Of a DNA stretch of 64,000 nt, positions 1-9,049 are shown one piece after another. The notes beneath the pieces were generated by a model. The model was not told where the DNA came from. It saw nothing but the letters and a program-made list of their open reading frames with translations, and searched no databases. Both the position numbers and the translations under genes were made by a program. Each line of letters opens with the position of its first letter. Position 1 is the stretch's first letter. Source of the stretch: Bacteroidetes bacterium HLUCCA01 (GTDB lineage: Bacteria > Bacteroidota > Rhodothermia > Balneolales > HLUCCA01); the NCBI GenBank assembly GCA_001314545.1, contig LIHN01000005.1, forward strand, positions 62,001-126,000, given 5' to 3'.

Positions 1-155
1 GCAGGGTTTTTCATGGGGTGTAAATTTACTAATCAAACGGTTAATTAACATCAATAGTTTCAATTTCCTTATAAATTCTCAGCCATGTTATTTAATTGTT
101 ATATTGTGCCCTATTGTATCATTTACGGCATAACTTTTGTGTCTTTTGCACTCTT

Positions 156-920
156 ATGAACGACAGTAAACTCCAGCGGCAGCGCTTTGAATTCAAATAT
201 CGTATCACCGAGCAGAAAGCCCTGGCGATGCGTTTTTTTGTGCAGTCTTATCTGGACCTGGACATTTACGGGGCTATGCAACCGGATCTCAGCTATCCGG
301 TTCACAGCATTTACCTTGACAGTCCGTCACTGAAAACCTATAATGACACGCTTAACGGGAACCGAAACCGGTATAAAATGCGTGTTCGTTACTATGAAAA
401 CGGTGCAGATGCGCCGGTCTATCTGGAAGTCAAGCGCCGCGAAGACAAAATCATCACCAAGAAAAGGGCTATAGTACACCGTTGGGCCGCCCAGGAAGTT
501 CTCGATGGCGGCATAGCAGACAGCCGTTACCTTACCGACCCTACCCCCGAACAGCAGGAGGCGCTGGCTTATTTCTGTTCCCTGCGCAACCGGCTCAATG
601 CCCGGGCTAAAACGCATATATCCTACCGTCGTGAGGCCTATGAATCCCGGGGCAGTCATGCCGCACGAATCACCTTCGACCGTCACGTTGTTTCAGGAAT
701 TGTCCCCGACGGACCACTGCGTTTCAACACCGAAATTGAAAACCCTGTTACCGTATTTGGTCCGGAGGTTATTCTCGAGCTCAAGTTTACCAATCGCTTT
801 CCGGAATTTTTCAAAACGGCTGTAGAAGTGTACGGTCTGCGACAAGCCTCGGCTGCCAAATACGTAGATGGCCTCATTGAGCTGCACCGAAACCGAAAAG
901 TACACCTAACCCACTGGTAA
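156..920 (+). CDS. VTC-domain polyphosphate polymerase family protein
   Basis: A 254-residue protein resembling the VTC catalytic domain, which in yeast Vtc4 makes polyphosphate from ATP inside a basic tunnel. The sequence shows the expected strand-rich pattern of charged motifs: FEFKYRI at 11-17, YLEVKRR at 89-95, THISYRR at 153-159, and EVILELKFTNRFP from 204 ending near ASAAKYVDGL at 231-240. The alternating K/R/E pattern is that of the triphosphate-tunnel fold. I start at 156 (MNDSKLQRQ) because the longer reading frame to 96 adds a cysteine-rich, unconserved-looking leader. It is followed after 7 bases by a DUF4956 gene, a pairing known from many bacteria. Bacterial members may act as polyphosphate polymerases or in other triphosphate chemistry; the exact product is inferred. 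Confidence 0.85.
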   Translation: MNDSKLQRQRFEFKYRITEQKALAMRFFVQSYLDLDIYGAMQPDLSYPVHSIYLDSPSLKTYNDTLNGNRNRYKMRVRYYENGADAPVYLEVKRREDKIITKKRAIVHRWAAQEVLDGGIADSRYLTDPTPEQQEALAYFCSLRNRLNARAKTHISYRREAYESRGSHAARITFDRHVVSGIVPDGPLRFNTEIENPVTVFGPEVILELKFTNRFPEFFKTAVEVYGLRQASAAKYVDGLIELHRNRKVHLTHW

Positions 921-927
921 GTCTTTC

Positions 928-1614
928 ATGAATGAATGGCTGCGCTATGGTGACATAGCCCCGATTCCTACCGATCTCAATACCATTTTACTGGGGTTGT
1001 TCCTGGCTTTTCTGAGCGGACAATTCATTGCGTGGATTTATATGTTCACGCACTCCGGCCTGTCGTACTCACGCTCATTCGTAAACTCCCTGATCATTAT
1101 TCCCATCACGGTAACCCTGGTCATGCTGGTGCTGGATAACAACATCGTCACCGCCTTCAGCCTGCTTGCCGTCTTTGCCATTGTTCGTTTCCGGAACATC
1201 CTTCGGGATACGCTTGATACAGTCTACATTCTGGCCCTCATCGTGGTAGGCCTTGCCTTGGGTACACAGAAATTTACCACGGCTATTACCGGGGTGGGGG
1301 TTATGTCTCTGGCGTTTATGTACCTGTGGTTCACCAGTTTCGGCACCCGCCACCGCTTTGATATTATCGTGAATCTGGAATGGACCCGACCGCTGGAGTC
1401 CCTGCCTGATCTTGAAGCGTTGCTTGAGCGCCATGCTTCCTCGGTGGTTCGGGCCTCCCAGCGAACTCAGGAGGGTCGCGACGGAGCATTCATGTCGTAC
1501 CGGTTGCTGTTGCGGAATCCCGAGGGGTCACCGCTGCTGATAACCGAACTCAAACAACTGGAAGGGGTGCAGGGCCTGAGCACCCTGAATGCCGAAGATG
1601 AGTCGGAGGCCTGA
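928..1614 (+). CDS. DUF4956 family integral membrane protein
   Basis: A 228-residue protein with about four hydrophobic segments in its first 140 residues, including a conserved-looking stretch AVFAIVRFRNILRDTLDT between the membrane segments, followed by a soluble C-terminal domain from about residue 145. This architecture and the FAIVRFR-type motif match DUF4956. Members usually sit beside VTC-domain genes, as here, and are thought to form the membrane partner of that enzyme, but no biochemical role is established. It lies 7 bases after the VTC gene and 2 bases before the membrane-fusion gene, so one transcript is likely. Confidence 0.8.
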   Translation: MNEWLRYGDIAPIPTDLNTILLGLFLAFLSGQFIAWIYMFTHSGLSYSRSFVNSLIIIPITVTLVMLVLDNNIVTAFSLLAVFAIVRFRNILRDTLDTVYILALIVVGLALGTQKFTTAITGVGVMSLAFMYLWFTSFGTRHRFDIIVNLEWTRPLESLPDLEALLERHASSVVRASQRTQEGRDGAFMSYRLLLRNPEGSPLLITELKQLEGVQGLSTLNAEDESEA

Positions 1615-1616
1615 GT

Positions 1617-2705
1617 ATGAACAAACCCGTGTACGAACCCGTCAAAACCCCGCTTTCCCGAAAACTGGAATATTTCCGCCTGCGGTACCTGCCCGTAATT
1701 GTCTTTCTGGTGATTTTGGGTATTGTGATTTCCCTGTGGAACATCCGCGTGTACAACCCTACTTTTGTTGGGAAGGTGGAAGGGGATATGGCCTGGCTTG
1801 CTGCACCGGAGACCGGTGTTCTCACCTTGCTGGCTGCCGATCAGTTCGATCGTATGCAGCAGGGCGATACCCTGCTGGTTATACAGATTGCCGATACCAT
1901 GCAGATTCAGACGCAGCTGGAGGTCCTCAGGGCCCAGATTGATTTGCTCCGCTCAGGACAGGATCCGGTGAACAACTGGCAGCGTAACCGTATCAACTAC
2001 GCAGGACTTCAGCTGGATCTCATGCAGGAACGCATCGCGCTGGCTACCCTGGATGTACGTCGTCAGCAACTTGGCAGAACCGTGTCCAGGCAGCAGCAGC
2101 TTGCCGAAAACCAACTGGTAGCTGCCCAGGAACTGGAGCTTGCGGAACTGGAACTGGATCTGGTGGAAACCGAAATGCGGGAGCGGGAGACCTACATACA
2201 GGACATGGAAGCTCTGCTCGCCGAAATCACGGAGCGTGATGCCTCGTACAGCGGTGAACCCGATGACCCGATACGGGCGGCAGTTCGTGTGCATGAGCGG
2301 GAAATTGAAGCCCTGGAACAGATGCTTAAACCCCGCGTGGTGCTAGCTCCCTTCGATGGCCTGGTATCTCAGGTGCTTTATCCGCAGGGTACGATTGTGC
2401 CACAGGGGGAACTCATCCTGCGATTTGAGTCGATTACACCACGCAGAATTGTGGGACACCTCCGTCAGCCTCTGCTGGTCCGTCCCCGGCCGGGCGACCA
2501 GGTCAACATCCGCACCCGCACACCGGACCGCCTCACTGCTGCGACAACTGTAACCCGTGTGGGTGCCCAGTTTGTGTTGATTGAAGAGACGCTGCAGCGA
2601 CCCGGAATTGCGCTGGAGACGGGCTTGCCACTGGAAATCAGCCTTGAAGGACTGGAAGACATGCCGCTGGTTCCCGGGGAAGTGGTTGATGTGATTCTGC
2701 CTTGA
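1617..2705 (+). CDS. HlyD/MFP-type membrane-fusion protein
   Basis: A 362-residue protein with one N-terminal membrane anchor (about residues 24-44), a lipoyl/barrel-sandwich half motif, a long alpha-helical hairpin with heptad-like leucine and glutamine runs (about 90-220), the second lipoyl half (VVLAPFDGLVSQVLYPQGTI near 242-261) and a beta-barrel C-terminus. This is the layout of HlyD/EmrA periplasmic adaptors. Such proteins normally bridge an inner-membrane pump to an outer-membrane channel; no pump or TolC homologue is adjacent. It starts 2 bases after the DUF4956 stop, so it is tied to the VTC/DUF4956 pair. Export of, or sensing linked to, polyphosphate synthesis is only a guess. Confidence 0.8.
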   Translation: MNKPVYEPVKTPLSRKLEYFRLRYLPVIVFLVILGIVISLWNIRVYNPTFVGKVEGDMAWLAAPETGVLTLLAADQFDRMQQGDTLLVIQIADTMQIQTQLEVLRAQIDLLRSGQDPVNNWQRNRINYAGLQLDLMQERIALATLDVRRQQLGRTVSRQQQLAENQLVAAQELELAELELDLVETEMRERETYIQDMEALLAEITERDASYSGEPDDPIRAAVRVHEREIEALEQMLKPRVVLAPFDGLVSQVLYPQGTIVPQGELILRFESITPRRIVGHLRQPLLVRPRPGDQVNIRTRTPDRLTAATTVTRVGAQFVLIEETLQRPGIALETGLPLEISLEGLEDMPLVPGEVVDVILP

Positions 2706-2754
2706 CGGGCAGGCGGGATAAAATAGAACTCTTTGCCTGCAGAACTGCCGTCAA
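2702..2754 (+). terminator. Weak hairpin at the convergent gene end
   Basis: TTGACGG-G-CAG at 2703-2712 can pair with CTGCCGTCAA at 2745-2754 with one bulged base; a competing GCAGGC/GCCTGC pair lies inside. It directly follows the stop of the membrane-fusion gene and faces the end of the ATP-grasp gene. There is no T-run, so a terminator role is weakly supported. Confidence 0.3.
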
Positions 2755-2969
2755 AAGGGGGCATTGTCATAGCGATGCGGCCTTATTATAGCCACTTGTA
2801 AGTTGAGCTGCTGTGAGAAGCGCTGCCTTCAACGGGCTGTTGTCAGAGCCGCAGTCTTCCCACAAGAAGCGCATGTGTGAGCCAGATACCCCGTTCATCA
2901 CGGTAACCGACGTGTTTTAACCGTGTCGTTTCAGCTTTTTGTGCACTATGCTCCGAGGCAAAATACCAT

Positions 2970-4178
2970 TCAGTTCGTCGGCTTTTCACCCATAGGCATG
3001 GATGCGTGGTAATCGCGCCGTACCCGTTCCGCGTACTCATCCAGTAAACCGGTTATCGTTTCCGGATTATCACTGCGCAGTACCAGTCCTACGTGGTGCG
3101 ATTCCTCCATCCTCCAGACAACTTCCGGTGCGTTGAACGGATGCATATCGGGGTTTTCCTGCCGGGCCAGGCTGATAAGAATTCCGGCAAAATCGTTGCG
3201 TACGGCAGGAACACTGTAGTCCTGATCCAGGGCGGCTGCGGTTTCAATACGGGCCCATTCCCACCACAGGTTGACTCCCGAGGCCGCCTCTACCATGGTT
3301 GCCAGGTGCGCTCCGCCTACCCGCGAAGAGGTTTCCAGAAAATAGAACCGACCGTTATCGCTGCTGCGGATAAATTCGGTATGGGAGGCGCTGTATTGCA
3401 TACCGAAAGCGTTCATTACATCGGCTGTGAGGGTCTTCAGCTGATCGAATTCCAGGCTGTCCGGCGATAGTGTTGCCGACCGGAAGATACCGGCGCCGTG
3501 AGCCACCTCGAAGGGAGTGGTCAGGTAGCGGGAGACCCAGCAAAACTGCATATTCCCGCCAAACGACAGGGCATCGGCATGGTAGACATCGCCCGGCATA
3601 AATTGTTCCAGCAAAAACCGATGGCGGTTGTCGCCCAGGTTATTGATATGGTGCCAGAGCTCTTCGGTGGTATGCATTTTGCGGATACCCGCAGCGGAGG
3701 CTTCAGAACGGGGTTTCAGCACCCAGGGGGCGGGAACCAGTTCCGTGAATTCACGGACGTCGTCGTTGTTGAAAAGGGAGGTGAACGGGGGAACGGATAT
3801 GCCGGCATCCTGAGCGCGCAGGCGCATGGCGAGTTTGTCACGGTAATACCGGCCCGTAGTCTGGCCCATCCCGGGGATGCGGAATTCTTCGCGGATGGCG
3901 GTGGCTTTTTCTACGTCAAAATCATCCAGGGCGATGACCGTATCAATGCGTTTCTCGCGAAGCAGCCAGGCAAAACCCTTGATGATGTTGTGAATGTTTT
4001 CCGGCGTATTGGCGTCGTTGTCCATATAAAAGAACTCATCGACAGCCTCCCGGGGCCAGGGCTTATGTTCCAGTTTCCGGTGGGTCAGCAGGTATACGGT
4101 GTGACCCGCTTTCCGGCACGACTTGAGAAATTCTTCACCTTTGAAATAAAACGATATACACAACACATTCAGCATCAC
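2970..4178 (-). CDS. ATP-grasp domain protein
   Basis: A 402-residue protein with an ATP-grasp layout: an N-terminal Rossmann-like preATP-grasp domain (VLCISFYFKGEEFLKSCRKAG), a lysine-bearing ATP-lid segment (PAPWVLKPRSEASAAGIRKM near 147-166), the adenine-contact region RFLLEQFMPGDVYHADAL, and a metal-binding segment with FYFLETSSRVGGAHLATMVE near 283-302. These resemble biotin carboxylase/carbamoyl-phosphate synthase L-chain-like ligases that join a carboxylate to an amine or thiol. The substrate cannot be read from sequence, and no obvious partner gene is adjacent. ATG at 4176-4178 is the first start in frame. Confidence 0.8.
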   Translation of the reverse strand: MMLNVLCISFYFKGEEFLKSCRKAGHTVYLLTHRKLEHKPWPREAVDEFFYMDNDANTPENIHNIIKGFAWLLREKRIDTVIALDDFDVEKATAIREEFRIPGMGQTTGRYYRDKLAMRLRAQDAGISVPPFTSLFNNDDVREFTELVPAPWVLKPRSEASAAGIRKMHTTEELWHHINNLGDNRHRFLLEQFMPGDVYHADALSFGGNMQFCWVSRYLTTPFEVAHGAGIFRSATLSPDSLEFDQLKTLTADVMNAFGMQYSASHTEFIRSSDNGRFYFLETSSRVGGAHLATMVEAASGVNLWWEWARIETAAALDQDYSVPAVRNDFAGILISLARQENPDMHPFNAPEVVWRMEESHHVGLVLRSDNPETITGLLDEYAERVRRDYHASMPMGEKPTN

Positions 4179-4335
4179 GACCGCCTGAGTAGATTGTTAG
4201 ATAAAATGACTGAAGTCCGGTGACTCTAATGACGTAGCGGGGGTTCATTGCTCTGGTGCACCGGTTGCAGGAATAGTAGCATTTACCCCGGCTTGTTGCA
4301 AGTTAAAATGCCCGCCTCATCATATTTATATAGTT

Positions 4336-4445
4336 CGATGGGGATCTGACGGCCAGGGAGGAGGACTTCGTGACCCGCCTCAGCATACGATGGGGACCTG
4401 ACGGCCGGGGAAGAGGACTTCGTGACCCGCCTTATCATACGATGG
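4336..4445. repeat. Two-copy 52-bp intergenic tandem repeat
   Basis: Two copies of a 52-bp unit start with CGATGGGGA at 4336 and 4388, and the same CGATGG word recurs at 4440, where a third copy would begin. The units contain the shared words CTGACGGCC and GAGGACTTCGTGACCCGCCT and differ at a few positions. The array lies between the start of the ATP-grasp gene and the end of pepA, both on the minus strand. Function unknown. Confidence 0.85.
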
Positions 4446-4465
4446 TGATGGTTGCCCCGGCCGGT

Positions 4466-6007
4466 TCAGTTCATGTGTTTCATCACATTTACCAGCAGCA
4501 ACACCCCGTAGCCGGTGGCATTCTTCATCTTGCCGAATTCGGTATCGCCAAAAACGGTACCCGCAACGTCCAGATGCGCCCAGGAAGGATGGTTTTCGGT
4601 AAAAACTTCCAGAAATTTGGCTGCGGCAATGGCTCCTGCAGTGGGTTTGCCGCTGAGATTACGCACATCCGCTACATCGGAGTGCAGCTCCGCGTTGTAA
4701 TCGTCCCAGAGGGGGAGCGACCAGACCCGCTCTCCGGTCTCATCTGCGCTGGTGGTAATGAGGTGCTCCAGTTCCCGGTCATTACAGAACAAGGCTGCTG
4801 CCTGGGAGCCCAGGGCCCGCACGGCTGCTCCGGTCAGGGTGGCCAGGTCAATGATACAGTCGGGGTCCGCGTTGCGCACCATCCAGCTGAGCGCATCGGC
4901 CAGAATCAGGCGACCTTCGGCATCGGTATCGGCAATTTCAACGGTTTTCCCGCTATAGGAATTCAGGATGTCGCCGGGCTTGACCGAGCGGGAATCCACC
5001 AGATTATCGGTCAGCGGGATGACGGTTGTTAACTGGATGGGCAGACCGAGTCGGGCCGCTGCCAGGGTTGCTGCCAGTACGGTAGCCGCGCCGGCCATAT
5101 CGCATTTCATCCAGACCATGGATGCGGTTGGTTTCAGGGAAAGTCCACCGGTATCGTATGTCACTCCTTTGCCAACAAGGCCCAGGTGCGGACAGTCACC
5201 ATCGCTGGTGCCGTTGTAGCGCAGCACCGCAAAGCGTGCGGGATGTTCACTGCCCCGGTTCACCCCCAGAAGCAATTCAAACCCCTCGCGTTGAAGCCGG
5301 ACTTCGTCATAAATTTCACAGTCAATGGGCAATTCAGCCGTCATTTCCACAATCATCTCGGCAAATTGGACCGGATTTTTCCGGTTCGAGGGGATGTTAA
5401 TCAGGTGCATGGCTGTTTTCTGGGCATCAGCCAGCATTTCTCCGTGCCGGGCGGCTTCCAGAAGCTTGTCGGGGGTTAGTGCTGTACTGTCTGCCGGCGA
5501 ATCGGCGTACACAAGTGTAAGGTTTTTCAGCGGGTGAGCACTGCCGGCGGTTTCCCGCTGATCCAGTTGATAGGTTCCGGCAAGGACACCGCTTACACAG
5601 ATTTCGGTAAAGGGGATGAGCCCGTTCAGAGGTACCGGTTTACGCTTTCCGGCAGGAGTTCGGTCGGGAACAGTATTGCTGCTGTGGGGAATCAGACCGT
5701 TGTCCAGAAATAAACCGGTTTCCTGGTCGAGCAGCTTGCGATGTGTCTGAGTGAAACTGCGGAGTGCGCCGTACACCGACCGGGCGTCCGGGTAATCTCC
5801 CAGACCAACCAGAAGCAATTCCCCGGCATCATGCAGGACCCTCCAATAGCTCCCTTTCTCAGCCTGAAATGTCTCGAAGGTACGCATGGTATCGAAACCG
5901 GGAAAGGACTCAAACAGGCTGGCAAGCCGGTTGCGGTCGGTGTAGGTGCCAACAGGCACGATGATTTTTTCCAGGGCGGTGATCGACAGGGACTGAATAG
6001 TCAGCAT
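4466..6007 (-). CDS. pepA: Leucyl aminopeptidase (M17)
   Basis: A 513-residue cytosolic di-zinc aminopeptidase that removes N-terminal residues from peptides. The N-terminal half is variable, as in the family. The C-terminal half has the M17 signatures: LVGKGVTYDTGGLSLKP with the metal-binding lysine and aspartate, the MKCDMAGAA segment, and DTDAEGRLILADAL, equivalent to the NTDAEGRL signature with Asn replaced by Asp. Length fits the family. A pair of inverted-repeat sites lies about 65-100 bp upstream of its start, and a 52-bp tandem repeat lies just downstream. The reading frame starts with ATG at 6005-6007. Confidence 0.93.
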   Translation of the reverse strand: MLTIQSLSITALEKIIVPVGTYTDRNRLASLFESFPGFDTMRTFETFQAEKGSYWRVLHDAGELLLVGLGDYPDARSVYGALRSFTQTHRKLLDQETGLFLDNGLIPHSSNTVPDRTPAGKRKPVPLNGLIPFTEICVSGVLAGTYQLDQRETAGSAHPLKNLTLVYADSPADSTALTPDKLLEAARHGEMLADAQKTAMHLINIPSNRKNPVQFAEMIVEMTAELPIDCEIYDEVRLQREGFELLLGVNRGSEHPARFAVLRYNGTSDGDCPHLGLVGKGVTYDTGGLSLKPTASMVWMKCDMAGAATVLAATLAAARLGLPIQLTTVIPLTDNLVDSRSVKPGDILNSYSGKTVEIADTDAEGRLILADALSWMVRNADPDCIIDLATLTGAAVRALGSQAAALFCNDRELEHLITTSADETGERVWSLPLWDDYNAELHSDVADVRNLSGKPTAGAIAAAKFLEVFTENHPSWAHLDVAGTVFGDTEFGKMKNATGYGVLLLVNVMKHMN

Positions 6008-6070
6008 AAGTTATGTTTTCTGGCAGTTTCAAACTGCGTTGGTGTAAAAGGGCACTATGGGCAGCGCCTG

Positions 6071-6106
6071 TTCACAAAATGTGAACATGAAATCACGAAA
6101 TGTGAA
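6071..6106. promoter_or_regulatory. Tandem 15-bp operator-like sites upstream of pepA
   Basis: TTCACAAAATGTGAA at 6071-6085 is a symmetric TCACA-N3-TGTGA site, and ATCACGAAATGTGAA at 6092-6106 is a near copy. Their centres are 21 bp apart, two turns of the helix, as expected for two dimers bound to the same face. They lie upstream of pepA on the minus strand and downstream of the esterase-gene end. The binding protein is unknown. Confidence 0.5.
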
Positions 6107-6203
6107 CGGTTGCCTGCCCGGCGTGTGAAATTTCGATATAAAAGAGCATCAGCGGCTGGCAGCGCAGATGATGCACATACGATGTCGGTCAGCTAGGTCG
6201 GGC

Positions 6204-7067
6204 TTACAGATCCTGGAAATAAAGCCACGCTATTGCACGCGGGAATTCCTGACCCCAGGCGGCCTCGTTATGCTCTCCCCCCTCCCGAACCGACAGTTCC
6301 ACGGGAAGGTTTCGGCCGTGCGGGTTTTCCTTGACCAGCCCGTAGAGTCTGGTGAGGTGCTCCACCATATCACCTCCTTCGGCCGTGCCACCGTACAGGT
6401 AAATACGTCCGTAGTAGGTCGGGGTGTCGCGGACAAACTCTTCACTGAGTTCGGGGCTGACCCAAAGCGAGGGACTGAATATGAGCAGTTTGCTGTAGAC
6501 CATGGGGAATTGCATGGTGGCGTAGATACTGATCAGCGCACCCATCGAACTGCCCCCGATTCCGGTGTGCTCCCGCTCAGGGAGCGTCCTGAAATGAGCA
6601 TCGACGTAGGGTTTGAGGGTTTCAGCCAGGAATCGAGCGTATTGCTGACCGTCCCCGATTCCCAGTTGCGTCTCACGTGAAGGCGTGAACTCTGCCAGTC
6701 GCTCGGATTCAGCATGATCGATGGAGATAATAATCACATCGCCCATTCCCCGTTCTGCCAGCCAGGCCAGCTTACGGGGGACTTCCCAGCTGCCGAACGG
6801 TGCATGGTCGTCAAAGAGGTTTTGCCCGTCCTGCAGGTACAGAACCGGATAGCGTTTATCCGTGTGGTGATAATTGTGCGGCAGAATGGCGGCGATTCTT
6901 CGGGTCTTGATCAGCTGAGGAATTTCAAAGTGCTCGTCGATGACCTCAATAACCGGCAGCAGTTCCTGTTTGTAGTCCATACCATGTGATATTTGGGCGT
7001 GCGCAGTGCCTGCACAGGCCGTAATGAAAGCAACCAGTATACTGGCTTTGAAGATAAAATCCGACAT
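6204..7067 (-). CDS. Secreted esterase, alpha/beta hydrolase of the esterase D/Fes type
   Basis: A 287-residue protein with a signal peptide (hydrophobic run ending near residue 24 in AGTAHA-QI) and an alpha/beta-hydrolase body. RYPVLYLQDGQNLFDD, DVIIISIDH and the nucleophile elbow GIGGSSMGALISIY (GxSxG with SSMG) are typical of the putative-esterase family that includes enterochelin esterase-like and feruloyl esterase-like enzymes. A histidine in GGEHNEAAWGQEFPRAIAWL near residue 265 is the likely catalytic base. It likely acts in the periplasm or outside the cell on an ester; the substrate is unknown. It is transcribed leftwards, after the deaD end and a strong hairpin. Confidence 0.85.
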   Translation of the reverse strand: MSDFIFKASILVAFITACAGTAHAQISHGMDYKQELLPVIEVIDEHFEIPQLIKTRRIAAILPHNYHHTDKRYPVLYLQDGQNLFDDHAPFGSWEVPRKLAWLAERGMGDVIIISIDHAESERLAEFTPSRETQLGIGDGQQYARFLAETLKPYVDAHFRTLPEREHTGIGGSSMGALISIYATMQFPMVYSKLLIFSPSLWVSPELSEEFVRDTPTYYGRIYLYGGTAEGGDMVEHLTRLYGLVKENPHGRNLPVELSVREGGEHNEAAWGQEFPRAIAWLYFQDL

Positions 7068-7129
7068 CGGAACTCCTTGTGCTGGAATTACCTGTTGGCA
7101 GTGGTTTTCCGGGATACAAATTCCGTATC

Positions 7130-7159
7130 TCCGGACGTATCCGATAAAATACGTCCGGA
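7130..7159. terminator. Perfect 10-bp hairpin between deaD and the esterase gene
   Basis: TCCGGACGTA at 7130-7139 pairs perfectly with TACGTCCGGA at 7150-7159 across a 10-base loop. It lies about 60 bp past the deaD stop and about 60 bp before the esterase start, both on the minus strand. No T-run follows, so it may be a terminator, an mRNA 3'-end stabiliser or an operator. Confidence 0.45.
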
Positions 7160-7219
7160 ACCGGAGTCTGGTACAGTCAAATTACACGTGTTGGTAACGC
7201 AGACCAGAAAGTGCTTCGT

Positions 7220-9049
7220 TTACTTGAAACGAGCTTTGCCGGAGCGCGCAAAGCCGCCCTTGCCCTTGCCTGCACCGCCTTTCCCGAAGGAAGAGCTTCC
7301 TTTACCTTTGCGGTCGTACCCGCCTTCTTTGTCGGGGCCGGACCCGCCACGGCGACCACCGCCGCTGAAATCGCCCCTGCCACGACCACCTTCGCCGCCA
7401 CGGCCGCCATCGCCGCCGCTGAAACCACCTCTGCCACGTCCACCACCATCACCACCGCCGCGGTTCGAGGATGGAGGTGCGATGCTTACTTCCACTTTTT
7501 TACCTTTCACATTGGCACGATGCAGGGCATCAATGACTTTATTGGCCACGCCGCCTTCCACATCCACAAAGGATTCAAACTTGAGAATGTTGATATGTCC
7601 GATTTCGCCGGATGAAATACCGGCCTCACCGGCAATAGCACCAACCAGATCGCCCACCCGAACATTGTCGTTCCGTCCCACGCTGATTTTCAGGGTCACT
7701 TTGCCCGAATCGTTGAAGGTGCCGCCGGATACCGGAGCTTTTTCCTCCTTCGGCTCGGCGCCCACACGCAGTTTCATCAGCGCAGCGGCCACCTCAATCG
7801 GAGAGAAATCCGCCTGCTCTTCCAGGAAGGCTTCAAGCTCTTCAATAAACGGCTTAAGCCCGCCTTTTTGGAGTTCAACGGTGATATCCTTCATCTGATG
7901 AGCCACGCGCGACTTAGTTACTTCCTCCACGCTGGGCATGGGGAGCACCTCAAGTTTCTGCTTGATCTGATTTTCAATGAATTTAAGTGCACGTGTGCGG
8001 TTCGGGGCACTGAACGTAATGGAGGTACCGGTTTTACCGGCCCTTCCCGTACGACCAATACGGTGCACGTAGTATTCCGGATCGGTGGGGAGTTCATAGT
8101 TGAACACCACATCCACATCGTCCACATCAATACCCCGGGCAGCCACATCGGTAGCTACGAGCAGGTCCAGCGAGCCGGACCGGAACGCCCGCATTACTTT
8201 ATCGCGCTGAGGTTGGTTCAGGTCGCCGTTGAGCACATCGCAGGCATACCCGCGCATCTGCAGGTCCTGCATGAGTTGCTCGGTGGCCCGCTTCGTGTTG
8301 CAAAACACCATCCCCAGCTTAAAATTATTCACATCCATCAGCCGGGCAATAGCCTCGGTACGCACCGAGTCGCGGATCTGAACCACGTACTGCTTGATAT
8401 CGGGGGCGGTAATGGCCTTTCGTTCGATGGTTACACTGGCCGGATCCTTCATGAATTCCTGCATCACCTTCCGGATGAATGGCGGGAAGGTGGCCGAAAA
8501 CATGACGGTCTGGATATCGTGATCAACATGCTTGAGCAGGGCTTCCATATCTTCGCGGAAACCCATATTGAGCATTTCATCGGCCTCGTCAAAGACCAGC
8601 ATTTTCAGGTGATCCAGTTTCAGGGTGCCTCGCTGGAGGTGGTCGAGCGTGCGGCCCGGAGTACCGACCAGGATCTGGGCACCGCGTTGAAGGGTGGTTA
8701 TCTGACGGGAAATGGGCTGGCCACCGTACACCGGTACGATGCTCAGTCCCGGGATAAATTGGCCCATTTTCAGCAGTTCACCGGTGACCTGGATGGCCAG
8801 TTCACGGGTAGGACACTGAATAATACCCTGGATTTCGCGCAGGGAGGTGTCAATGGTTTCCAGCAGCGGAATGCCAAAGGCAGCAGTTTTGCCGGTACCG
8901 GTCTGGGCTTGTCCGGCCAGGTCTCTGCCTGCCATAACCACCGGAATACATTCGGCCTGAATTGGGGTTGGGGCTTCGAAGCCCATGGAAGAGAGGGCGT
9001 TGTTCAGCGGTTCACTGAGCCCGAGTTCCGAGAAAGAAGTGATCTTCAT
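7220..9049 (-). CDS. deaD: DEAD-box RNA helicase with DbpA-like domain and RGG tail
   Basis: A 609-residue ATP-dependent RNA helicase, probably assisting ribosome assembly and RNA unfolding in the cold. It has the Q motif, motif I AQTGTGKT, PTRELA, DEAD (VFDEADEML), SAT (MFSATFPP), and motif VI HRIGRTGRAG in the first 360 residues. A DbpA-type RNA-binding domain follows at about 478-555 (TLKISVGRNDNVRVGDLVGA). The last 50 residues are rich in Gly, Arg, Ser and Phe (RGG-like), suiting RNA binding or condensate formation. The start is ATG at 9047-9049, 12 bp from a perfect 14-bp palindrome. The symbol reflects closeness to DeaD/CsdA. Confidence 0.92.
   Translation of the reverse strand: MKITSFSELGLSEPLNNALSSMGFEAPTPIQAECIPVVMAGRDLAGQAQTGTGKTAAFGIPLLETIDTSLREIQGIIQCPTRELAIQVTGELLKMGQFIPGLSIVPVYGGQPISRQITTLQRGAQILVGTPGRTLDHLQRGTLKLDHLKMLVFDEADEMLNMGFREDMEALLKHVDHDIQTVMFSATFPPFIRKVMQEFMKDPASVTIERKAITAPDIKQYVVQIRDSVRTEAIARLMDVNNFKLGMVFCNTKRATEQLMQDLQMRGYACDVLNGDLNQPQRDKVMRAFRSGSLDLLVATDVAARGIDVDDVDVVFNYELPTDPEYYVHRIGRTGRAGKTGTSITFSAPNRTRALKFIENQIKQKLEVLPMPSVEEVTKSRVAHQMKDITVELQKGGLKPFIEELEAFLEEQADFSPIEVAAALMKLRVGAEPKEEKAPVSGGTFNDSGKVTLKISVGRNDNVRVGDLVGAIAGEAGISSGEIGHINILKFESFVDVEGGVANKVIDALHRANVKGKKVEVSIAPPSSNRGGGDGGGRGRGGFSGGDGGRGGEGGRGRGDFSGGGRRGGSGPDKEGGYDRKGKGSSSFGKGGAGKGKGGFARSGKARFK

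Noticed and set aside
4336-4445. CRISPR array
   Set aside because: Units are contiguous 52-bp tandem copies without distinct spacers, and no cas gene is in the window. The same holds for the arrays at 28.5, 38.4 and 62.5 kb.
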